Below are positions 43,687 through 51,170 of a DNA stretch of 64,000 nucleotides, piece after piece. The DNA comes from Desulfobaculum xiamenense (GTDB lineage Bacteria > Desulfobacterota > Desulfovibrionia > Desulfovibrionales > Desulfovibrionaceae). Every line of letters begins with the position of its first letter. Within the stretch, counting starts at the first letter, position 1. The notes beneath the pieces are model-generated. The model had not been told where the DNA came from and searched no databases. It saw nothing but the letters and a program-made list of their open reading frames with translations. Location of the stretch: positions 353,019 through 417,018 of the forward strand of contig NZ_JAATJA010000001.1 of assembly GCF_011927665.1 (NCBI RefSeq). The letters are read 5' to 3'. The translations under genes were made by a program, and so were the position numbers.

Positions 43687-44229
43687 ATGACGGAAGAACG
43701 TTGTTGTGTGTCGGGCGGAGGCGTGATTTGGATCACGGGACTGTCCGGTTCAGGGAAGTCGACACTTGCGGGCGAAGTGGTTCGCCGCCTGCGTGAGCAG
43801 GGCAAAGTTGCCGTGCTGCTTGATGGTGATGAACTGCGCGATGCGCTGGGCCGCAGCGATTTGGGAAGTGTGAATCATGGCCGTGATGCGCGCCTGGAAC
43901 TGGCCTTGCGATATGGCCGTCTGTGTCGTCTGGTGGCGTCCCAGGGCGTTCTCGTCGTGATTGCCACGATTTCCCTGTTTCACGAGGTGCATGCCTGGAA
44001 TCGTGAACATCTTCCCGAATATTTCGAAGTGTATCTCGACGTGCCGCTGGCCGAATTGCGCCGCCGGGATCCGAAGGGGATATACAGCCGTTTTGATGCC
44101 GGGGAACTGGACAACGTGGCTGGGCTGGATCTCCCCGTCGACGAGCCTGAAAACCCGGATTGGGTCGCTCAATTCATGCCGGGGAGAAGCGTGGCGGAAC
44201 TGGCTGATGAATTGTTCAACCATTTGTAG
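43687..44229 (+). CDS. CysC-like kinase, candidate cytidine-diphosphoramidate kinase
   Basis: The 180-residue adenylylsulfate-kinase-fold protein has 'IWITGLSGSGKSTLAGEVVRRL' (P-loop), 'VLLDGDELRDALG', 'VIATISLFHEVHAWNRE' and 'DPKGIYSRFDAGELDNVAGLDLPVDEPENPDW'. By sequence alone it could be an APS kinase. Its neighbours, however, are the three other enzymes of the Campylobacter jejuni capsule phosphoramidate pathway, where the CysC-like Cj1415 phosphorylates the 3'-OH of CDP-amidate. That role is inferred from context. Sulfate-reducing bacteria do not need APS kinase for respiration, which fits. The ATG at 43687 is preferred to a TTG two codons earlier. Confidence 0.8.
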   Translation: MTEERCCVSGGGVIWITGLSGSGKSTLAGEVVRRLREQGKVAVLLDGDELRDALGRSDLGSVNHGRDARLELALRYGRLCRLVASQGVLVVIATISLFHEVHAWNREHLPEYFEVYLDVPLAELRRRDPKGIYSRFDAGELDNVAGLDLPVDEPENPDWVAQFMPGRSVAELADELFNHL

Positions 44230-44244
44230 GTTCGAGGGGGTTGA

Positions 44245-44367
44245 ATGAGGGGCGCATGGCGTTTCATCGTGTTGTCCGATGTCTGCCCGCAACGTCTTGC
44301 GGGGCTTGGAGTCGTCAGAATCGACGCACCCTACACCTCGAACGTCCGAATTGCCCAACTTTGTTGA
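44245..44367 (+). CDS. 40-aa open frame between the kinase genes
   Basis: ATG 44245 is preceded by GAGGGGG and runs 40 codons to TGA 44365-44367 (starts MRGAWRFIVLSDVCPQRLAG, ends IAQLC). It fills the gap between the CysC-like and the PEP-synthase-like genes almost exactly, which suggests it is translated. No family is recognised; it may be a leader peptide or the stump of a larger gene. Confidence 0.35.
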   Translation: MRGAWRFIVLSDVCPQRLAGLGVVRIDAPYTSNVRIAQLC

Positions 44368-44378
44368 GAGGAAATCCC

Positions 44379-46694
44379 ATGGCTTTGAGGTTTACCACAA
44401 AGGCGGGAACGCTCGCGTTGTTGCAGGGCCGTCTCCAAACGGCCAGGATAGCTCCGCTAGTTGCCTTTACCGTGCGGGAATGGCAGGCAGGTCGCGCTGT
44501 GTTTCTGGAACATATTCCAGATGCGTTGGGATCGGGACCATGGATTGTCCGTTCAAGTTGTCTGCGGGAGGATTGCGCGGAAAGCTCGAACGCCGGGGCA
44601 TTTCTGTCCCTCTTGAATGTCGGAATCGAGACGCTTGGCGATGCTGTCGAGCAGGTCATCGCCGCCTACGGCGAGGCTCAGCCGGTGGATGAGGTCCTTG
44701 TCCAACCTATGCTGCGCAATGTGCTTCGATCTGGCGTCGTCTTTTCGCATGATCCGAATACCTGTGCTCCCTACCGGGTGGTGAACTGGACCGAAGGGGC
44801 CGATACGGCAGCCATCACCGGAGGATCGGGCGGCCGCATATGGCAGCAGGCCGCATGTTCGCCTGTTGCACCGCCCGAGACCGTGGGTGGAGCTGTGGCG
44901 CTGGTCGAGGAGTTGCTGGAGCTTTTCGGGAATATCCCTATAGACTGCGAGTTCGCGGTGACCCGCGAGTCCGGGCATGAGGTGTTGTGGCTCCTGCAGG
45001 CTCGGCCTCTCATTCTTCGTCAGGCCCCGGTGAAGGACGAAGCGCAGGCTGTACGCCTGCATCGTATTCAGGAGAAGGTTGTCCGTGGCATGCGCCCCCA
45101 TCCGTTTCTCATGGGGCGGCGTACTGTCTACGGAGTGATGCCGGATTGGAATCCTGCGGAGATCATCGGCATCCGTCCAAAGCCTTTGGCACTTTCTCTT
45201 TATCGGGAGCTGGTTACGGACGCTATCTGGGCCTATCAGCGTCACAACTACGGATATCGCCATCTGCGCAGCTTTCCGCTGATGCCGCATTTCTTCGGCC
45301 TTCCGTACATAGACGTGCGTGTTTCATTCAACTCGTTTGTCCCTGCTGACCTTGACGATGGAATCGCAGGGCGGCTTGTCGATCACTACATTGATCAGTT
45401 GCTTGCCAAGCCAGCCCTGCATGACAAGGTCGAATTCGAGATTGTCTATTCCTGCTATACCCTCGATTTGCCGCAGCGGTTGGGCCGTCTTGGCCGCGCC
45501 GGATTTTCCGCGACGGAATGCCGCGCCATCGAGGAGAGTTTGAGACGATTGACGAATCGCATCGTCACGCCAAAGGACGGACTCTGGCGGGCGGATGCTG
45601 CAAAGCTCGACATACTTGAGAAACGTCGGGGACAACTGCTCGCTTCGGATGTGGACCTTGTCGAGCGCATCTACTGGCTGCTTGAGGATGCCAAGCGCTA
45701 CGGAACGTTGCCGTTCGCTGGGCTGGCGCGAGTTGGCTTTATGGCTGTCCAGATGCTTCGGTCGATGGTGGCTGTCGGTGTGCTTTCGCAGGACGATTAT
45801 GACGCGTTCATCGGGAGCGTATCCACCGTCAGCGGGCAGTTGGCGCGTGACAGATGCGTGCTTGATCGCACTTCCTTTCTGGCACGCTACGGGCACTTGC
45901 GCCCCGGCACCTACGACATCCTGTCGCCCCGTTACGACGAGGCACCCGACATGTATTTCGATTGGGAGAGGCGTCTCTGCGAACCTGAGCCGCCAAGTCC
46001 GTTCTCCATGACGCTTCCGCAGATGCGGAAGCTGTCCGGTTTGCTTGAGACGCACGGGCTACATTCCGATCCCATAGGCCTTTTCGATTTCCTTCAGGCG
46101 GGCATAGAACTTCGCGAGCTTTCGAAGTTCCACTTCACTCGCAATCTTTCGGACGCGTTGGCGTTGATGGCGAGATGCGGCGAGATGTGGGGCTTCTCTC
46201 GTGAGGATATGGCCTATTGCGATGTGGAGGCGTTCCGGGAATTGCATATCGCGGCAACAGATCCCCGGGATGTGCTCACGAGGAGTATCGAGCGGGGTAG
46301 GGCGCGCTACGCCGAGACGCTGTCGCTCGCCCTGCCTCCGCTCGTGACCAGCCCGGAGGACGTGTGGGGCTTCGAGTGGCCCGAGACCACCCCCAATTTC
46401 ATTTCTCAGAAGCGAGTGACTGCGCCCGTAACGACCAGTGATCACCGCGAGGCGCTCGCTGGGGCTGTGGTGTGCATTCCGAGTGCCGACCCTGGCTTCG
46501 ATTGGCTTTTCTCCTATCCCATTGCCGGACTCATTACCGCGTGGGGCGGGGCAAATTCGCACATGGCCATTCGTGCGGGAGAGCTTGGGGTGCCTGCGGT
46601 TATTGGTGCAGGGGAGATGCTGTACCGGCGGTGGGCCAGCGCGCATCGGCTGCACGTAGATTGCGCAGGGCGCAGGGTGGAGGTGCTGGCGTGA
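44379..46694 (+). CDS. PEP-synthase-like enzyme, candidate L-glutamine kinase
   Basis: The 771-residue protein has an N-terminal PPDK/PEPS ATP-grasp region ('PWIVRSSCLREDCAESSNAGAFLSLLNV', 'VLVQPMLRNVLRSGVVFSHDP', 'IDCEFAVT...VLWLLQARPL'), a large unassigned middle region, and a C-terminal phosphohistidine domain ('PIAGLITAWGGANSHMAIRAGELGVPAVIG', His in SHMAIR). There is no PEP/pyruvate barrel. This is the architecture of C. jejuni Cj1418, which phosphorylates glutamine. It starts at 44379 behind AGAGGAA; the upstream in-frame sequence has no family character. The stop overlaps the next start by 1 nt (TGATG). Confidence 0.82.
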   Translation: MALRFTTKAGTLALLQGRLQTARIAPLVAFTVREWQAGRAVFLEHIPDALGSGPWIVRSSCLREDCAESSNAGAFLSLLNVGIETLGDAVEQVIAAYGEAQPVDEVLVQPMLRNVLRSGVVFSHDPNTCAPYRVVNWTEGADTAAITGGSGGRIWQQAACSPVAPPETVGGAVALVEELLELFGNIPIDCEFAVTRESGHEVLWLLQARPLILRQAPVKDEAQAVRLHRIQEKVVRGMRPHPFLMGRRTVYGVMPDWNPAEIIGIRPKPLALSLYRELVTDAIWAYQRHNYGYRHLRSFPLMPHFFGLPYIDVRVSFNSFVPADLDDGIAGRLVDHYIDQLLAKPALHDKVEFEIVYSCYTLDLPQRLGRLGRAGFSATECRAIEESLRRLTNRIVTPKDGLWRADAAKLDILEKRRGQLLASDVDLVERIYWLLEDAKRYGTLPFAGLARVGFMAVQMLRSMVAVGVLSQDDYDAFIGSVSTVSGQLARDRCVLDRTSFLARYGHLRPGTYDILSPRYDEAPDMYFDWERRLCEPEPPSPFSMTLPQMRKLSGLLETHGLHSDPIGLFDFLQAGIELRELSKFHFTRNLSDALALMARCGEMWGFSREDMAYCDVEAFRELHIAATDPRDVLTRSIERGRARYAETLSLALPPLVTSPEDVWGFEWPETTPNFISQKRVTAPVTTSDHREALAGAVVCIPSADPGFDWLFSYPIAGLITAWGGANSHMAIRAGELGVPAVIGAGEMLYRRWASAHRLHVDCAGRRVEVLA

Positions 46695-47302
46695 TGAAGG
46701 TGGCTGTGAGCCAGCGTGTGGATGTTCATCCGAATCGTGATGAGCGACGGGATGCCCTTGATCAGCGTATGGTCCAGTGGCTCTGCCATGCCGGGTGCAT
46801 GTCTGTTCCCGTGCCGAATGGTCTGGTCAGCGTTGGGCATGACGCGGGATGCGCACGGCTTGTCGAATGGTTGGATGCCATCGAGCCAGAGGCAATTTTG
46901 CTGTCCGGCGGGAACGATCTCGGCGAGGCTGCGGAAAGGGATGTCACGGAGCGCTTCCTGCTTGACTTCGCTCGGGAACGCCATTTGCCTGTTCTAGGAA
47001 TCTGTCGGGGCATGCAGATGATGGGCGTGTGGGGCGGTGCCGGAATCAGTCCGATTTCGGGGCATGTACGAATCCGGCATCTCCTGTGTGGTGCTGTGGA
47101 CGGCGAAGCGAACAGCTTCCACACCATGGCGCTGCGGGAGTGCCCACAAGGCTTTTCCGTATTGGCCCGGAGCGAAGATGGCGTCATTGAGGCCATGCGG
47201 CACGACGAACTGCCATGGGAAGGCTGGATGTGGCACCCGGAGCGGGAGCTGAACTTTTCCGCGCGGGACATCGCGCGGGTGCGGACCCTTTTCGGGTTGT
47301 GA
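46694..47302 (+). CDS. class I amidotransferase, candidate gamma-glutamyl-CDP-amidate hydrolase
   Basis: The 202-residue peptidase C26/GATase has the nucleophile in 'LPVLGICRGMQMMGVWGG' and His-x-Glu in 'GWMWHPEREL', with 'AILLSGGNDLGE' as in gamma-glutamyl hydrolases. In the C. jejuni pathway Cj1417 of this fold cleaves CDP-L-glutamine to glutamate and CDP-amidate. It is translationally coupled to the glutamine-kinase-like gene. Specific function is inferred from the four-gene context. Confidence 0.82.
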   Translation: MKVAVSQRVDVHPNRDERRDALDQRMVQWLCHAGCMSVPVPNGLVSVGHDAGCARLVEWLDAIEPEAILLSGGNDLGEAAERDVTERFLLDFARERHLPVLGICRGMQMMGVWGGAGISPISGHVRIRHLLCGAVDGEANSFHTMALRECPQGFSVLARSEDGVIEAMRHDELPWEGWMWHPERELNFSARDIARVRTLFGL

Positions 47303-47338
47303 AACCATGGGCAGGGATGCCCAGGAATCTGGAGAGTC

Positions 47339-48082
47339 ATGAGAGCCATTATTCTGGCTGCCGGGCGTGGTAGCCGTATGAAGAATCTGACGGATGATCG
47401 GCCCAAATGCCTTGTGGAACTGCACGGGCGTGCGCTTCTCGATTGGCAGCTGCATGCCCTGCGGGGGGGCGGAATCGACGATATCGCGATAGTCACGGGC
47501 TACCGGCGCGAGATGCTGGCAAACAGGGGGCTTGTCGAGTTCCACAACTCGCGATGGGCGCAGACCAACATGGTGACCTCGCTGTCCTGCGCGCGGGAGT
47601 GGCTGGAGGCTGCCCCATGCGTTGTCAGCTATTCCGACATATTCTATGACGCTACGGCTGTGCGGGCGCTTATGACGTGCCGCGCGGCGCTAGCCGTCAC
47701 CTTCGATCCCCAGTGGCAGCGGTTGTGGACAAAGCGCTTCGGCGATCCGCTGCTGGATGCCGAAACGTTCCGTCTTGCCCCGGATGCTGCTCATTTAGCG
47801 GAAATCGGCAACAAGCCGAAGACCGTCGATGAGGTTCAGGGGCAGTATATGGGGCTTCTGCGCTTTACGCCCGAGGGGTGGCACGAGGTTGAGATGCTGC
47901 GGGAAGCGATGCCGCAGGGTGTGCGGGATGCGATGCACATGACCGGCACGTTGCAGAAGATCATCGAAACCGGTCGGGTGTCCGTCGCCGCGTTGCCGTA
48001 TTCCGGCATGTGGGGTGAGGTGGACTCCGGCGAGGATCTTGCTGTGTATGCCGCAGGAATTGGGCACGATTTTGCAATGTGA
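47339..48082 (+). CDS. nucleotidyltransferase, candidate CTP:phosphoglutamine cytidylyltransferase
   Basis: The 247-residue protein has the NTP-transferase start 'MRAIILAAGRGSRMKNLTDDRPKCLVELHGRALLDWQLHAL' and 'SYSDIFYD' (metal Asp), with a 'VDSGEDLAVY' end as in sugar-phosphate and phosphocholine cytidylyltransferases. Together with its neighbours it matches Cj1416, which makes CDP-L-glutamine. GGAG lies four nt before the ATG. Confidence 0.82.
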   Translation: MRAIILAAGRGSRMKNLTDDRPKCLVELHGRALLDWQLHALRGGGIDDIAIVTGYRREMLANRGLVEFHNSRWAQTNMVTSLSCAREWLEAAPCVVSYSDIFYDATAVRALMTCRAALAVTFDPQWQRLWTKRFGDPLLDAETFRLAPDAAHLAEIGNKPKTVDEVQGQYMGLLRFTPEGWHEVEMLREAMPQGVRDAMHMTGTLQKIIETGRVSVAALPYSGMWGEVDSGEDLAVYAAGIGHDFAM

Positions 48083-48176
48083 CCTGTCGCGTCAAAATTA
48101 CTGCATTCGGATGGCTGTCCGGGTGATGAATCAGCCTGCAAAGGGCTTTCGCATAGCGAACTGATGGAGCTTGAAG

Positions 48177-49265
48177 ATGGTAGGACTTGAAGAGCGCCTT
48201 GACGCGCTGCTGGACGAGGAGTGGAAGGTTTGCGCTATTTTGTATTACGGGAGATCGGGTTCCTTTCTTCTGCATTCGCTTCTTGATTCGCATCCGTCAT
48301 TGATAAGCCTGCCTTTTGAGACTCCTGGTGTGCATCATTATTTTGGTGATTGGTCGTCGTTTCGAACCAATGCGTTCGAGAAGATGAAGAATGCGATCAC
48401 GGGTATAGTTGATAAGAGCACGAAGGATGCATTTCACAAGATAGACGAAAAGCGCTTTCTCGATATCATGAGTGGCTTCTTCGTCCGGGACAGGATGGTT
48501 TCGAAGAGGTCGTTCTTCATCGCTCTGCATGTGGCATATGCCCTTGCGCATGGGGAGAGCCTCGATGAGATCGAACGTAGCCGATACATCCTGTACCAAC
48601 ATCACGATCCAGAGGCCTTCTCGATGCGGGAATTGGCTAAAGATTTTCCCGAAGTGAAGTTTCTCCAGACCGTTCGCAATCCGGTGCAGACTTTCGGCTC
48701 GAACATTTCGGTCACCATTTGCAATTTTAAGCCGTATCCCGTTCAGCCTAGTTTGATGCTGCATATCATCCGCGATCACGTATATGCCGGTGGCGGCGAT
48801 GATGACATGCGGCGCAGAACGCGGGCCGTGCGGCTTGAAGACATGCACCTGAATACGTATCCGCTCATGAGAGGCATTGCCGAGTGGCTTGGCATTGCGT
48901 GGGATGATGTGCTCATGAGGTCGACCAAAAACGGTTTGGTCTATGAAGAAGATTTCAGGCGTCCGTGGGTTCTTGATAAGAAGCATGAGGACCTGTTGAG
49001 GGCGTTCGATGTGAAGCGTCTCAAGGCGTTATTTCACCGCAACGCCGAAGCATGGGGTTACGACTGCGAAGGTGTGATGAGTTGTGAACAGCTTTGTGAG
49101 ACGATTCGCAGCAGCTTCAAATTCTACAAGCATCTCGATTTCGCCATTCACCTTCCTATGCACGAGGAACCACGGCGAGAGTTCGACATAATGATGCATG
49201 CATATGCTGCTGATGTTCGTGATGGGAACATGGCTCCGCGTTTTGATGTCGTTCCCTTTGCATAG
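48177..49265 (+). CDS. sulfotransferase-fold protein, candidate phosphoramidate transferase
   Basis: The 362-residue protein has the 5'-phosphosulfate-binding-like loop 'ILYYGRSGSFLLHSLLDSHPSLISLP' near the start and a 3'-phosphate-binding-like segment 'VKFLQTVRNPVQTFGSNIS' in the middle. A later 'VRLEDMHLNTYPLMRGIAEWLGI' is typical of sulfotransferases. If the neighbouring genes make 3'-phospho-CDP-amidate, a nucleotide with a 3'-phosphate like PAPS, this enzyme could move the phosphoramidate group to the glycan. A plain sulfotransferase is the alternative. The ATG at 48177 is preferred (GGAG upstream) over TTG 48171. Confidence 0.7.
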   Translation: MVGLEERLDALLDEEWKVCAILYYGRSGSFLLHSLLDSHPSLISLPFETPGVHHYFGDWSSFRTNAFEKMKNAITGIVDKSTKDAFHKIDEKRFLDIMSGFFVRDRMVSKRSFFIALHVAYALAHGESLDEIERSRYILYQHHDPEAFSMRELAKDFPEVKFLQTVRNPVQTFGSNISVTICNFKPYPVQPSLMLHIIRDHVYAGGGDDDMRRRTRAVRLEDMHLNTYPLMRGIAEWLGIAWDDVLMRSTKNGLVYEEDFRRPWVLDKKHEDLLRAFDVKRLKALFHRNAEAWGYDCEGVMSCEQLCETIRSSFKFYKHLDFAIHLPMHEEPRREFDIMMHAYAADVRDGNMAPRFDVVPFA

Positions 49266-49353
49266 GGGACGGGCGCTAGATTGACATGCTTTGCGCCGAA
49301 GTGCGCATGTTTTGCGTCGATAAGTATTTATAATAATAGGAGGATTTCTCGTG

Positions 49354-50277
49354 ATGGAAACTCGAAATGACGAAGTCGTTCGTGACGCGGGAACGTCCTG
49401 CGCAGAGACGACGCTCAAGAGCGCCGTCTGGTTTTTGACCTTCAATTGCAACTATCGCTGCCCGTACTGCTGGGAAGTGCAGCGCATGGAACGCGGCGAA
49501 TTCAAGCCGGAACCATATGTGGACTCCGCCCGCTGGGTCGAGGCGTGGAATCGGCTGTGCCCGGACGTGCTCGATATCTCCGGCGGCGAGCCGTGGCTCC
49601 AGCCGGGCTTCATCGACATGCTTGAAGCCTTTGACGACAGGATCAGGATCGCCATCACGACCAACGCTTCGCACGATCTGACCGAGTTCGTGCAGCGCAT
49701 CAGCCCGGAGAAGGTGTTCAGCATGACGCTGAGCTATCATCCCTCCCAGCGGATGAATCCCGAATTCTTTCTCGGCAAGTGTCTGCTTCTCAAGAAGCGA
49801 GGCTTTCACATCACGGTCAATTTTGTGACGTGGCCCGAGCAGATGTGGCTGCTGCCGCGCGTGAAGAAGATGTTCGAGTCCAACGGCGTGCGCTTCCATG
49901 TCGATCCCTACGCGGCCACGCCTTACAAGAAGTATGAGTTCTTTCAGCGGGAGATGGATTTCATTCGCTATTACGTTGGTGATGACCGTGCACATTGGTT
50001 CGGTGGCGTGGATACGACTCCCGTATTGTGCAGTGGCGGAATGACGCATTTGAATGTTCAGCCCAATGGCGATGCCTTCCGTTGCATCAATGACAAGATC
50101 CTCGACAAGCCGATGGTCGGCAACATTCTCGACGAGAATTTCCGGCTAAACGATAGGTGGACCCATTGCGCCGAGTTCCACCGTTGCCCCGGCTGTGACA
50201 AGGACAAGGTACAGGTGCGCAAGCTGGAATCCCCAGAGCAGGAAAAAACGTCAGAACCGTTGTCCTATACGCTTTGA
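49354..50277 (+). CDS. radical SAM enzyme with C-terminal cysteine cluster
   Basis: The 307-residue protein has the [4Fe-4S]/SAM motif 'FNCNYRCPYCWE' (CxxxCxxC, about 32-39) and 'VLDISGGEPWLQP' (GGE SAM site). Further Cys in 'PVLCSGGMTHLNVQPNGDAFRCIND' and 'CAEFHRCPGCDKD' resemble a SPASM/twitch auxiliary cluster. It is probably an oxidoreductive modification of a sugar or peptide; the substrate is unknown. AGGAGG lies 10 nt before this ATG and 7 nt before a GTG at 49351, so either may be used. Confidence 0.85.
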   Translation: METRNDEVVRDAGTSCAETTLKSAVWFLTFNCNYRCPYCWEVQRMERGEFKPEPYVDSARWVEAWNRLCPDVLDISGGEPWLQPGFIDMLEAFDDRIRIAITTNASHDLTEFVQRISPEKVFSMTLSYHPSQRMNPEFFLGKCLLLKKRGFHITVNFVTWPEQMWLLPRVKKMFESNGVRFHVDPYAATPYKKYEFFQREMDFIRYYVGDDRAHWFGGVDTTPVLCSGGMTHLNVQPNGDAFRCINDKILDKPMVGNILDENFRLNDRWTHCAEFHRCPGCDKDKVQVRKLESPEQEKTSEPLSYTL

Positions 50278-50288
50278 TCGGGGGAGGC

Positions 50289-51170
50289 ATGAAACTCAAC
50301 GTCGGCTGTGGGCCAGACATTCGTCCCGGCTACATCAACATCGACTGGAATCCCGCCTCGGGTGTCAATATTGTCAGTGACGCCCGGGCGTTGCCTTTTG
50401 CCGATTGTTCTGTGGACGAGGTGCTTGCCTCGGATATCCTGGAGCACTTTCCCTGGGCCGAGGTTCGTGATGTGTTGCGTGAATGGAAGCGGGTGCTCAA
50501 GGGCGGCGGGCGGCTGGAACTGCGTACGCCGGACCTTGGCGGGCTTGTCCGGCTGTACAATGCGCGGCGTCCGGGATGGCGGCGCGAGGATGGCGTGACC
50601 AAGGGCGTGGACCCGATAGTCGAACGGCTTTATGGCGGACAGGATTTCCACGGAAATTTCCACTACGTGATCTTCGACCAGCAGTCCCTGCGTGAACTGT
50701 TGGAGGAGGAAGGATTTCTTGTCGTCAACATCTCGCCGGACGTGAACGATATTTCGAACCTCATCGCCACTGCCGTGCGTAGGCTATGCGGCGAGGAGGC
50801 GTATGTGGCGGAGTCGGACTGCCCGGCCTTCGCCACGTGCCCCATCGTTCGGGATTTCATGCGCCGCGCCGATCAGATCGAAATAGTGGATGATGTGCCC
50901 ATCCGCTTCTGCTCGGACGACATCCGCTTCTACGAGCCGAAGCATTTGACGAGTAGATCGCTTTCGAAGCTGTGCCCGAGGCTGGCCGAACTGCGTGCCG
51001 AATTGGAGGAGGGGAGCCTGACGTGGCAGGGCCCGACCTTCGGGCCAAGCGGATACGCTTTCGCTGCACGGGGATACCTGATCGGTTTGGACGAGCTTGG
51101 ATGCCCTGCACGGTGTCAGCCCCTTTGGGGCGATTGCAAGTTGAGCTTCAAGGATGTGAGCGATGAGTGA
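50289..51170 (+). CDS. class I SAM-dependent methyltransferase
   Basis: The 293-residue protein starts 'MKLNVGCGPDIRPGYINIDWNPASGVNIVSDARALPFADCSVDEVLASDILEHFPWAEVRDVLREWKRVLKGGGRLELRTPDLGG', a standard methyltransferase-11/predicted-SAM fold with GxGx motif. The C-terminal 130 residues are unassigned. In the C. jejuni locus methyltransferases (Cj1419, Cj1420) add the O-methyl of methyl phosphoramidate; this gene could do that or methylate a sugar. It overlaps the next gene by 8 nt. Confidence 0.85.
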   Translation: MKLNVGCGPDIRPGYINIDWNPASGVNIVSDARALPFADCSVDEVLASDILEHFPWAEVRDVLREWKRVLKGGGRLELRTPDLGGLVRLYNARRPGWRREDGVTKGVDPIVERLYGGQDFHGNFHYVIFDQQSLRELLEEEGFLVVNISPDVNDISNLIATAVRRLCGEEAYVAESDCPAFATCPIVRDFMRRADQIEIVDDVPIRFCSDDIRFYEPKHLTSRSLSKLCPRLAELRAELEEGSLTWQGPTFGPSGYAFAARGYLIGLDELGCPARCQPLWGDCKLSFKDVSDE

